From Orbilia blumenaviensis (Eukaryota > Ascomycota > Orbiliomycetes > Orbiliales > Orbiliaceae): a stretch of 64,000 bases of DNA. This document shows positions 49,216-60,332 of the stretch, one piece after another. Position numbers and translations under genes: made by a program. The stretch lies in assembly GCA_036872755.1 (NCBI GenBank), contig JAVHNS010000001.1, positions 1,550,001-1,614,000 on the forward strand, read 5' to 3'. The notes under the pieces were generated by a model that did no database searches, was not told the DNA's origin, and saw nothing but the letters and a program-made list of their open reading frames with translations. Numbering within the stretch: the stretch's first letter is position 1; the number at the start of each line of letters is the position of its first letter.

Positions 49216-50509
49216 GAGGATTTAGTTACAATATAAGTACTTTTAAGTATCCTAGATAATTATTATAGCCGACTAGCGTCTGAGAACGAGACTACTAATT
49301 ATATAGGTAGAAAATAAATTAAGTGGAAGGTGAAGGAGAAAAAGAGAGAATAAATTTCGAAAACTGCATCAGAAAGTCTAGGCCATACCTTTTATATATA
49401 CCTACTATTCCACGGTTTCTACATGTACATGATGACCATAGGAAGCGTATATGTCGGTATATACGCTTACCCAGATCTACCGTATGCATACAATCCCGAT
49501 GCGCGAAGCAAAGTATAGAAAATCATCGCGTGGGAGGTGATCGACGTATCGTGGGAAAGAAGCTCTACAGCGAACAGAGAATCGAATCCCGGGAAATTCG
49601 CTGCATAATCGGTAGGGATCGCCACCGACACATTAATACATCCTTCGCTATAAAATATTTTCGTGTGCTTCATGAGTTTATAGGCGCGGAGTACTGGAAA
49701 CTTTGATCTAACCCCAAGGCTACTTTGACCGTTGACCTGCAGCCGCGCGGGGTATTAGACTCGGTTCTATGCAAGAAATGTTCAATATCTCGTGGAGACT
49801 AGTCTCTGAGACTATGAATATTATAATAGTACCAAGTACAAGTGTCACCTATTATAGTCGATGGGCCATCTGAGTGTATATACCTAGGTACCTACGTAGA
49901 TGTATGTAGCTCTAGAGGCAGGGGTATTTTGGTAACATATATCGCTAACGCTATAGCCCCGAGATATGCCGTAAACCAGCAATATCGTACTAGATCGATT
50001 ACCTGTTAACAGGAACTAGCTATAGACCATGACTAGGCTATGAATATTATGATATGATGCAGGACCCGGTATAGCTTCCCGAAACCAATCATTTCCCTGG
50101 TCTCGGTCCTAGATGTCAGTGAGCCACAAGTGTTTATTTTCCTATAAAACACAATGATCACTACTTGAAAATAACAGGGTACCTAGTCCATCATTATTAT
50201 TGCTAGTCTAATGAGTGAATCCAGGCATACGCAACTTAAATCCGAGTTATGATAAGCCAGTATGACATGTCGGCTAGTCTAGCTCCCAGAGACAGCTGGG
50301 AATACAATTTACAACACTTTGGAGTCACGACAGAGCGTGTTGTGTTGTCGTGCACCCTCATCCCAGATTGCATCTAATGGTCGAGATACCTCTTACACTA
50401 GTTCCGTTCTAGCCAATCTCAAACTTCACCTCGCCCCGACCAGACACTCCGACATACGGACATACTCTAGCTTTCTGCATCATAGTCTTCTTGGAAACCA
50501 ACCGTCGCG
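49216..50509. other. Divergent spacer, no supported gene
   Basis: AT-rich spacer between a minus gene ending at 49215 and the plus gene at 50510. A frame at 49323-49706 (127 codons) is Arg/Ile-rich and without domains. CCTAGGTACCT motifs occur near 49883. The last 200 bases look like a leader. Confidence 0.5.
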
Positions 50510-52617
50510 ATGGCCGACGCTCCAGATACAAAAGTGCCGATTCTTGCAAAGCTGGACTCGAAAACACGCTTGCTCAGGTAGCTTCCCTTCCACCAGACTC
50601 AACGCGTCGATGCTAAGACAATCGTATTCACAGCTATGCAGTCAAAGACGATATCACAGCTCCAGCGCAATATTATCCATACCTTCTTCCCGAGGACAGG
50701 AAACCTGGGTCCACTAAAAGTTCTGCTAATCGGAGCAACCAGGCTGCACCGAATGATGAAGGACATGACCGAAGCATCATCATCTACGGTACTAAGACGG
50801 GACTCACGATCCTCTACCCTCGACAATGCCGACTCCGTGTAAGGAGGCCGTCTGCAGATTCCACCAATGAAAAAGCCGGCGAGGCTGACAGCGATGACGA
50901 TGATGGTGGTGACATTACAATGACCTTGGATGAAGATATCTGGGTTGAATTCTACGGCCCCAACGGCGAGAAACTCAAAGACCCTTTCCGCAAAAAGGCA
51001 AATCCAAAAGCCCCCAAATACGAATCCTACAGCGAACCTGAGGAACGAGGTGTCCAACGGAACGCCCGTTTCCCTTGGAAGTATCACGTAGAGCTTGGTA
51101 GCCCAGTTGCCGAGTTTGCAGTCCCTGGAGCCTTTCACTCTACCCCGGAGTATGCCTATCTTGCATCTCATCCATGGCTGGAGAGGCTGTATATTGCTGC
51201 AATAACCGTTGACGGGAAGGCTTATCTCATCGCTCTCCCGCTGCGACTCCCACCTCCGGGTTTGTACTCGACTAATATCATCTCAATTGACTTCCAAGCC
51301 CATATCGTCCTTTTGAGAGCTCGAAAGGAGGGGCAGGTCCGACCGAAAGGAATTTGCCTTGATTTCATGCGACGAAGACGAGACCCTGCATCGCCTTAGG
51401 CAGGCGAGGTTCAGAGTAACGGATGGTATATTGTCACTGCGGCAGTCCAAGCTCCTGGGCAGCTGTATATCTGGACTACCGAGATTTGGGAGGAAGGTCG
51501 TGCTGCTGTCACATCTGAGAGTCTGGCTAACCTTCCCCGTTGGAATTCTACTGATGTCTCCTTGAATTTCAGGTTTTTCGAGGATTTGATGTCGGCCCAT
51601 GATACTCAAAATATCATCACCTTCTATGCCACCCTCAAGCAGTATGGTGTTGTCAGGCCTTTCTGTATCAATCCTTTCGAAGGCACGTTCGAAGAAGCAC
51701 CACCACTGTGGGCCCCTGTCGCTCCCGCTCGCGGAAGGCTACCACTCAACATGGCGGCTAAGAAGAAAATTCTTGCTTTAGATTTGGTCTATCCTCGATT
51801 GTGGGCTGTGCTGGAGGACGGCGGGTATGGGTATTGGGATTTAAAGGAAACCCGTGCGGCGTTTCGACTTCACGGCGAGTGCTCGAAGCCCGAAAAGGCT
51901 GACACAGATGTCAAAGGAAGTGCTAGTAGTGGAGACAATGCATCGATCGTTGTCATCACCCCTATCGGTGTTACAAACCCTGATCCAGTCTGCATGACTC
52001 GATTCAACCATCTTGTGAAAACGAAAGGGCCTGGAAGTGACCTTGAATTCAAGCTTGGAAGGGTATTGAGCCATGCTCGTAACCAGTTTTCCCTCTCGCC
52101 ACGCACTGACTCCGAGGGAAGTCGCAGGTTGGTGATGACTGAAGTTGGCAATGGGTTCACAATTCTCGAATTCAACCTTTCGAATGCTGTGGAGTCCTAT
52201 TGGGAGAGGCAGGAGCGGGTGTACCAGCGGGTCGTCAGCCAGTTCGATAAACGAATTGAAGAGAAACTAAATGAACCACCTGAGCGAAGTAGGTATCTAG
52301 ACGAGAAAGATATTGAAGAGCTTGCTGCTTTGTTTGAAACGGTTACGTGCGATACAACGGGTGAAGTGGTACCCTCCAGGCCCCCAGAAATTGATAGCAA
52401 CCAAGCCCAGGCAATGTCTGACTGGGCATGGCATACGTTTCGGGGTATGTGATCTTGAATTTTCTGGCCTCGGGAACAAGATATCTCTGGGCCTTGGAGC
52501 TTTCGTCCAGGTTTACACGAACAACGGCGTCTAGAGGAACGTAACCTTAACATATCACGCCGCATTCTCAGTTTCGACTTGTTTAACACTGTTTACTTCA
52601 TGAAATCCATGGAATAA
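50510..52617 (+). CDS. Unrecognised large fungal protein, possibly a beta-propeller
   Basis: Proposed exons are 50510-50577, 50634-51259, 51404-52444 and 52535-52617, closing in frame to 605 residues. The start MADAPDTKVPILAKLDSK lies in a good context (CGCGATGG). Repeated beta-strand-like stretches with Trp and Gly (IIIYGTKTGLTILYP, LERLYIAAITVDGKAYLIALP, NGWYIVTAAVQAPGQLYIW, RLWAVLEDGGYGYWDL) suggest a WD-like propeller, but no WD40 signature is clear. Residues near 115 are Asp-rich. The C-terminal third is helical, ending FDLFNTVYFMKSME. The intron at 51260-51403 is the weak point: the donor is GTTTGT, and an alternative frame inside it (about 51340-51395) looks coding. So there may be a different splice or a sequencing indel. 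Function unknown. Confidence 0.62.
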
Positions 52618-53950
52618 GTTTTTCTTGACTCGTTATTCCCGTCCCAATTGATAAGCGTGATTTAGCAAGAATTCGCAGGTCAAAGGTGGAGCGCAAGGGA
52701 AGATTCATCCTTGAATGTGGCTTACTCGTATATGACACTGCTCTGTATAACCTAGCGATATATCTATCAGGGTCCTGCGAAGGTCAAATTATCCAACATC
52801 AAGTGTCATGCTTTTTGTTCAGACTTGAAAATGCTCGCAAGGGCATAAATAGGGTCGTATAATTTACAATTTGACTAGGGCTCCCTTTGCGGTTCACAGT
52901 CCATGTTCGGGTCTCATTTCCCTTTTCTCGAATGTGTAGATCTGATTGAGACTTCAATGTCAACTCGTATCGGTCCAGATCAGACTCTGAACAGCAAACA
53001 GATAGTATAGAATATTATTAAACAGTCTCTCAATAGTAATTGTTTTGAAGGGCGAAGACGAGTTACATCCTTATCGTGTACCGGGCCGTTTTGGTGGGCT
53101 CTCCTTCAAACTATATCGAAACACAACTGTTTCATGAAACAAGTTCAGCACACCAAGCCCCAGACATCCAATGTAATACCACAAGACAAAAGACCTATAC
53201 CGCCCAAGATACTAAGAACGGGAATAATATCTCCACCAAATAAATTACAAATTTTCTAGAAATGGGAAAAATGTTTATCCAGACTGCCACTTTTGACAAA
53301 AAAGCCGTTGGGTGAGGTTAAGCGCACACTGAAGTTCTTGGCTGGCTGCATGTCACAACCGGACCCGCTTAGAGCGTTTTGAAACATCCACGGAACGGCC
53401 ATACCTATGGTTTTCCATGTAAGGCTTCACTGCCAGAGCAAAAGGACCCTGTAAAGTAGAAACGTCTCGGACGTCAAAAGTGTCATAGGAATCGATAATC
53501 GCTGAGAACGCGTAACGTTATAAGTTTTCAACCCCGTATAGTATCTTCCAGCTCAGTGTAAATGCAAAGTATAAAGAGAGGTCAGAATCTCCAATTCTTT
53601 CCGGCTTTTCTTCCTCTCCTTCTCTCCTCACGCCAGTCGTCCAGTCATTCAGTCTACCGTTCTATTTTTTCCATTCACTTCTCAACCTTACTAGAAGATT
53701 ATTCTATCTCTTCTTAGTCGCCGGTCGACATTCTGTTCTCCTCGAAGTTTATATATAAAAATACAACCAGATTATCGAAAAAACGGAATTCAGAACTCGT
53801 CGATTTCAAGCCTCATATCATCCAAAGAACCAATATCGATTCATCCTAGAGATCTATATTTATCCTCCTTAGGAAGCCGATATTCGAATCCAATAAATAC
53901 CTATACTTTTACCAGTATCTATCCGTCCACCGACAAACAAATCAGTCAAG
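52618..53950. other. Spacer and promoter of the small secreted peptide gene
   Basis: The first part is 3' flank and AT-rich DNA without coding frames. From 53570 onward it is the promoter and leader of the gene at 53951, with a TATA box and a pyrimidine-rich tract at 53580-53720. Confidence 0.6.
53570..53576 (+). promoter_or_regulatory. TATA box of the small secreted peptide gene
   Basis: TATAAAG is followed by a CT-rich stretch typical of strong fungal promoters. From here to the ATG at 53951 (about 375 bases) I find no other ATG, consistent with a long leader that protects the first start codon. Confidence 0.55.
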
Positions 53951-54100
53951 ATGCAGAAGTTCTTCGCTATCGCTCTCCTCCTCGTTGCCTCCTTCTCCTC
54001 GGTTCTTGCTGCCCCAGTACCGATCGCTGCTCCTCAGACCGATGTTGAGGATGCCGTCAAGACATTGCCAGATGGAACCATCGTCCCATTCGACTCTTAG
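53951..54100 (+). CDS. Small secreted peptide (49 residues)
   Basis: A single-exon frame encodes 49 residues: MQKFFAIALLLVASFSSVLA, a strong signal peptide with a basic start, a hydrophobic core and an A-x-A type site, then a 29-residue mature part (APVPIAAPQTDVEDAVKT and then LPDGTIVPFDS). The mature part has no Cys or Trp, is acidic (five Asp/Glu, one Lys) and Pro-rich. There is no Lys-Arg processing site and no repeat. The TATA box, the CT-rich ATG-free leader of about 375 bases, and the AAG ATG context support expression. It could be a signalling peptide, an effector-like secreted peptide or a cell-wall-associated peptide; I recognise no family. It is too short for a standard gene caller, so it may be unannotated. 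Confidence 0.72.
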   Translation: MQKFFAIALLLVASFSSVLAAPVPIAAPQTDVEDAVKTLPDGTIVPFDS

Positions 54101-54949
54101 GTCACTCAAACTTCCAGAGGCACTGGCCCTTCTTCTTCTTCTCGGTCCGACAATGATGGAACAATCGTTGGATATATCATTTTTCGAACAGGATCAATTT
54201 TAGCGGATGTTTATTCAAGGAGTTTTTTTTTGACTTTCTATTCGGTTTTTTGGGACATTCACCATTGGGATATTACTATATAACTCCTGGGAGAAAAAGG
54301 ACATCTATCAGTGCATACAAATCCACGCAATCTATCTCTTAAAAGATGTATTTAGAATAATCTTCCCTACATTTTCAGCTGTCGGAGGCCCCCCCTTTTC
54401 GACATGACAGCTTTTGATAATGGAAAAAACAAACGGTATTCAAAATGATTGAATTCCTATTTTACCAGACATATTATACTACGTGATCTCATTCGCTACT
54501 TCCATTAATATTCTCGCTAAAGTGATGAAGATGCGGCTCTATCGACGCTTCGAAAGCAGGCTTATCTGATTGGCCCGCCGGCACGTTTGCCATGCCTGCC
54601 GTTTTTGTTGTTGGTGGTGCAGCAAAAGCCAACGTTACTAAAGAAATTCCTCGTGAAGATCGACTCACTGCAAACAATTTTTTTTTTAGACTGTGACCAA
54701 CGTCGATATTCTGGCTTCTTTATCTTTGTTCGCCTTTGTGCACTTGATTCTCCCCCCACCAGCGACAACTACGGTCTTTTTCTTGGTCGCAAGAACAACT
54801 TAAGGCTTATCTACACAGGTCCATTACGGTCACGACGTCGACACTTGCTCTCTTTTCCCCGATCGATACCTACTTCTGCTACTAGAGCCTTTTTTCCCGC
54901 AATCTTATCGTACCTCCTATCTAAGTACTTATCTACTCAGACGACAGCC
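54101..54949. other. Spacer between the secreted peptide and the PP28-like gene
   Basis: It contains the 3' flank of the peptide gene (T runs, a CCCCCCC tract at 54391) and then, from about 54800, a pyrimidine-rich leader for the PP28-like gene. A frame from 54587 joins in phase to that gene's ATG, but its upstream part is leader-like. Confidence 0.55.
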
Positions 54950-55837
54950 ATGCCGCCGAGGGGTAAATTCTCGAAGCCGGTCCGAGGAGGTAGGATCTCG
55001 AAACCCAACCCCGCCTGTCTACAAGCTTAGTTTAGCTATGCTTCGTTATGATGGAAGACCTAAGCTCCCTTGCTGGCCGTGGTACTAATATATCTTCTAG
55101 GCGGCAAGAAGTTCTCAAGAGATGTCCGACCAGCTGAAGATGCACCTGGCATGTGGGATGACGTTAGTACTTCCCTCACCTTACTCTGCCGACCTGATCA
55201 TTCATTCCTTTCCCTTCCCTGCTACCCCGCTTTACGCGGTCTCGCGGGCTTCACCCACATAAACGCTTCCTGCTCACCATTTCTTTAAAAAACTAAACAG
55301 GGTCCCCGTGAAAAAGATGAAGAATCTGAGGAGGAAGAATCCGAAGAAGAATCCGAAGAAGAATCCGACGACGAAGGCGCCACCGCCGGTCCCTCAAAAC
55401 CCAAAGCCCCGGTCGTAGCCAGTGAAATGACCCGAGAGGAACGCAAAGCTGCTGAGAAGGCCCGTAAAGAAGCTGCACGCGCAAAGCTATCCAAAGGTGT
55501 CGCTGGACTCTCGCTATCAGACGATGAGGATGAAGAGGAGGAGGAGGTACCACAGAAGGCACCTCGAGGCCCGCCTGCTGGGAACCCTAATGCGGGTAAT
55601 GTGGAGCCGACAATGTCCAGAAGGGAGCGTGAGGCTGCTGAGGCTGCTGCTGCGAAGGAGAGGTATAGAAAGCTACATGAGGCTGGAAAAACCGAAGAGG
55701 CGAAGAATGATCTGGCGAGGCTGGCATTGATCAGGAAGGAGCGTGAGGAGAAGGCGAAACAGAGACAGGCTGAACTGGAGGAAAAGAAGAGACAAGCTGA
55801 GGTTAAAGCTAAGGCCAGCGGGAAGAAGATGAAGTAA
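54950..55837 (+). CDS. PDAP1/PP28-type casein-kinase-substrate phosphoprotein
   Basis: Homologue of the 28-kDa heat- and acid-stable phosphoprotein (PDAP1, HASPP28), a conserved eukaryotic, mostly disordered protein of poorly defined role. Three exons (54950-54989, 55101-55162, 55301-55837) give 212 residues, near the family length. The N-terminus [14 protein letters not shown] matches the family start. Residues 38-60 are an acidic Ser/Glu repeat ([18 protein letters not shown]) with many casein-kinase-2 sites. The conserved helical domain runs from [20 protein letters not shown] to [20 protein letters not shown] and [20 protein letters not shown], ending in a Lys-rich tail. All introns preserve frame. 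Confidence 0.88.
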
Positions 55838-58800
55838 AGTGATCAATTTTTTTTTTATATATTGATATTATATGAACATTCCTTTGTGATGCTAAGGGGG
55901 GCTGCTGTGGCTTTTAGCGATTTTAATGAGGATTTTTTTCTCCTTTACTTCTGATGATGAGATTATAGACTATAGATGCAAATATGACGGTCTTGGGGGC
56001 AGACCTGGGTACTATCTTCCAAGTTACAGTCCAATGCTATTATGTATACGGCTCAATAGTTCAATCTTATGCAGTGGCAGTACTCGGTGCTGGATGTGGC
56101 TTACCACGACAATTTGAATCTTAGGATTCCTTAGCTGTCAGTGATTCGGATGGCTTCCGCATGGCATATAGACGCCCTTCTACAACAATGGTAAATTACA
56201 TCCTCATCAACCCGGAGCCTTTCATCGGACCAGATCCGAGGTCACTTTGACCGCGCGATTACGGCCTTGGATCCTGCAGACAGCGGTTATGGCGTGCAGT
56301 CTATCACGACGACATCGGAGCTCGCGAAGGGAGGAGGACAGGGAGAAAGAGTTATAATTAGACTCCGAGATCCTTCGCCGACAACAACAGAGACGGGATA
56401 TATCAAAGACATCGACGCGAGATATTCGCATCGAAAAAATCGATTCGAGAATTAATCGAATTGGATCGACTCAGATTTATATCCGGCCGTGGGTGCACAA
56501 ACTTTCAACCACAGGGTCTACCAACATTCCCAACAGATAGATCTGGTGATATCACGTTGCATTGCAGATACGCCTACGGACATAACTAACTTAAGCCTAG
56601 ATATCTAATTATGGCTACACGGGCTACGAAGTACCTATACATGTTATACATGTGTACATCGACCCTGTGTAATTGGGCTGAAAAGGATATGCATGTGTGT
56701 ACCATGTGTGTGCGTGATGTTATGTTCCTGCCGACATGTTGTCCTTCGAAATTGTCGAGCATTCATGAATTTCTGGACATAAGGGAACGGAGGCCAAATC
56801 CACAGCAGATTTCCATATGGCAATCGCCGTGGATCCATCTTTCTCTCCCCTCTCATTTCCCCTCCAAGGTTATTCCATTGATATAAGAAAAGCCAGAGTG
56901 AATAGAGAGGGTTTGTAAATAATACGTTTTCTGAAGAGAGAAGAGGAAAAAAGGAAAGGAAAAAAACCGACACGCAAAATTTTTTTTTCTCGTTTAAAGG
57001 AGAGAGCGAAGAACGCGGTGTGTGTGGTTGTGGCTGTGCTTGGCTCCACATGCTGTGCAACGTATGTGGCGGGGATGTTGTTCATGCGGGTTGAGACAAC
57101 ACATGTTCGACCGGTTTCTAGACCTCATTCCTGGGCTTCTGAGCCGAGGGCTGGGCACTTGAAGCGAGAGAACATGGTGGGCCCCTTGTAAACAATGAGG
57201 AATTCTTTGGAGGCCTTGGGTCGAGAAAAGTGGGTTTCCCATCCCCTCATCCATCGAAAGGCTGAGTGGGGAACAATATCAATAATGGCTAACGGGCAAT
57301 CTATAGTGAGAGAAATTATAATTGCAAATTGGATCATTCGCGGGACAAGACACACACAAGGAGAGCTCGACGCAACGTCAGAGTCTGTGCAGGCTGCCTG
57401 GAAAGTCAACCCCCTTTTGGCCGAGCTGTCGGGTTCTGGACGCTATATTCTTCAAATCCTGGGGTGGAAGAAAAAGTGATTGACACTCAAGGAAAGTATC
57501 GCGAGAGTCCGTGCAAATTACTGATGTAATATCGGGAGTGAAAACAAAGCGTGGTCATGTACATCGACAATTTCCACCATACCATACGGCCGGTTTATGC
57601 AGGCTACCTTGTCAGTGAGATTTTTTCCTGCATCCTAGACGGGTCAAAGAAACCCTCGGAATCCGATCTCGAGTGCCGAATGCACTCCATCGTGATCGTG
57701 CCGTGGTCTACCCCTTTCTATTAGCTAACTACTTTCTTCTGAGCTAAAGTCCTTAAGGCCTGAGGAAACCGTGGATCTTCAGGAAAGCCCTACGATGTGG
57801 GACGCTAGTCCAGGGCTGCCCGATTTCAAACACTGGATCCAAGCCGTCTATGTACGTGTTCCAATGATATGTATCGATAAACACCACATCTCCTCCCTTA
57901 AAGGGGTTTGATCCTACATGTTGCATCGAGATTCGCCCGACTATCGATGGTCGTACAACAGATAGTAAGCGAGAGAGTGTCGAACAATGCATCAATGTTC
58001 AAAAGCAGAAAGCCTCGAAACCGGGGGATACCGACGGCTGGGAAAAATCATGGAAAATTTTTCGAAACATCAAAGCTCATTGGCCTTTTTTGTTTTTAGT
58101 GCACCTTGCATGCATTGATTCCCGTACATCGTTCAGATTGGGTTGTCTTCAGTTGCGATATTTCGTGATTTCAAGTATTTTTTGTGAAATCATAATGAAC
58201 GAGCTCTTTTCTCGCCCGTCCACCAGTGAGCGTCAACTAAAAAAAGATCGAATGTGTCAATGTGTGTTTAATTTGATTGCGGCCCGATGCCCGCTCCTCT
58301 TGGCTCTGCATGTGAGTGATCAGCAATGGGATCGGAGAAATTCATTATGGGGTGTGGAGAAACCTTGGGATGTCCTTGAGAGGATTCATCACCTCGGAGG
58401 CAAAGCGAGCTGTCCAATTAATCTTTCGACGAGGGCCTAGATGGAAGTCCAATTTTGGTTGTGGTTTCCTAACCCCTGATTATGAGAATCGGAAGCTCTA
58501 GGAATAGAACCCTTGCTATGTTTATGCGGAGTTAAAATATTTTTTCCTACTAGTTTTCTATTTTTTATTATCGTTAGGAATCGCTTTTGCCCAGGGACTA
58601 CCCACGATAGGAATCTAAGCGGTTCCTTGGTGTTTCGTGAAGCTGGTTGGGCTGACTCGGTTGCAACGCTGCACAGCATCGTGGACTTCAGGGAATGTGG
58701 GAAGGACTACATCAACTGGTCAGATATTGAAGGCTTGTTTACGAGACTAGCCTTAAGACTGCATCGTGCATTAGTTATGGTGCAGTGCATACAATTTGCA

Positions 58801-60332
58801 TACAGTCCATCGGCCTTTGACAGGTACACAGGTGTCCAGCGACGCGGCGCTGACTTCTCATTAGCGGGCTTTTTATAAATTAAGATTAACTCTTTTTGCC
58901 TGTTGACAGGGGTCGGTTAAGCTCTTTGTTAGCGCCGTGGTGGCAGCTTGGGGGCAGATGGCGAGTGCAGTTTGTGTGATTTGGCAGGATGGCCGCACGC
59001 CGCATCTGGACGGTCGATACCACCTCGCAGGGGTTGTCACGTCATGTCCTGTCCAGCTGGATGTTGGATCTCCTTTCGTTTAGACGCATCGATAATCGTA
59101 TACGGTGCCAAAACCCGAGGCAATAGACTGGGTTGGCTGCAGGAATCTCGCCTTACCGAGTATTTTACGAATACAATGGTTAAAATGGTTCTCTAGGGGA
59201 GTTTGCTTCCCCCAACAGTCGTACCAAAGCCTTGGCTACAAGAATTTTCACACTCTCGGGAAGCAGTGAGAAAGATATTGATGGGATTGCACAGATACGT
59301 GCCCGAGAGGTCTAATCTTGTTCCTTTCGTACGGATGAAATTAAGCCAGCTTAAACGAAAACCCGGTCCATAACAAACTGTGGCTCTCTCTGGATCATTC
59401 CGGGTGCAAAATTGGCTGTCATGGATTTTCCACGTTGGTTAAACAACGTAGCGCCGTCGAACGCCAACCGCTGCAGGTTGAGCTTATTCAGTTCACATCG
59501 TGTCCAACGATTCTCAGCTCATTTCGTTGAAGTTATTATTATTTTTGCTCTTCGCGGTGTGTGTAAATGGGTATTCTCTATACATAGTTCTACAGTCACA
59601 GCGGCTATTATTTTGGGTACCAGTCTTCAGTACAAAAACGTCTAGCCTTTTGGTTTCGTTTCATGTATTGATCGCTTAAGCGTGTAGACTAGCCCGATTC
59701 CACCAAAGGGGTTCCTCTGGGGAGCCAACCCCAGTAGAGAGAAGCCACCTCCCATCCTGTCTGAGCGCATGGAAATAGCAAAGAAACCCATTTTAGATAG
59801 GAGAGGTTTTTTCCGTGGTCTTGCTTGTTTTTTCTTTTTCGCCTTCCGGCCCACTCTCGAATCCAAAACGCCCATTCGTTATGCAAGATTTAGACATGTC
59901 GCAGAAGGCACCTCTGAAGGGCCTCAAGCTATTCTTGCTTGTTCACTGTGCGGGCGCAATGCAACCTTGGAACTGAGGGCGTATTTTCAGTGCCAACACC
60001 AGAGCCTGCAATTGACAGCCTGAGATTGCTTTTGGCTCAACTTACCCCAATCGATCGTGAGTCCGGCTCACAGCCGGCCAGACCTTAAGCCAAGAGTGGT
60101 TTCCTACTCGATAGATTAATATATAAAGGATTGGAACTTTCACCATGGATAACATCTTCTCCTCACCAGCATTCGCTTCATCTTCTAGCTTTCTGCATAC
60201 AGCAGTTGACAAGACTTTCTTTCTCAGTCATTCACTAGATCCGATACTTATCTTAATCGTCTTTCGCTGATAACCAACCCTTTCTTCACCGTCCGCTTCT
60301 TTTCCAATCGTTATCCAACCAAATAATTCAAT
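55838..60332. other. 4.5-kb gene-poor region and promoter of the repeat protein gene
   Basis: No gene is supported. Frames reach at most 138 codons and carry no domains. GC/AT composition is ordinary. The final 210 bases contain a TATA box and the leader of the gene at 60333. Confidence 0.5.
60120..60128 (+). promoter_or_regulatory. TATA box of the VTK-repeat protein gene
   Basis: TATATAAAG lies 205 bases before the ATG at 60333. A CT-rich leader follows, with no ATG between about 60150 and 60333. Confidence 0.6.

Noticed and set aside
60145..60267. Possible 40-residue upstream ORF (MDNIFSSPAF...) before the repeat gene
   Set aside because: Its ATG is only 17 bases after the TATA box, so it probably lies upstream of the transcript start.
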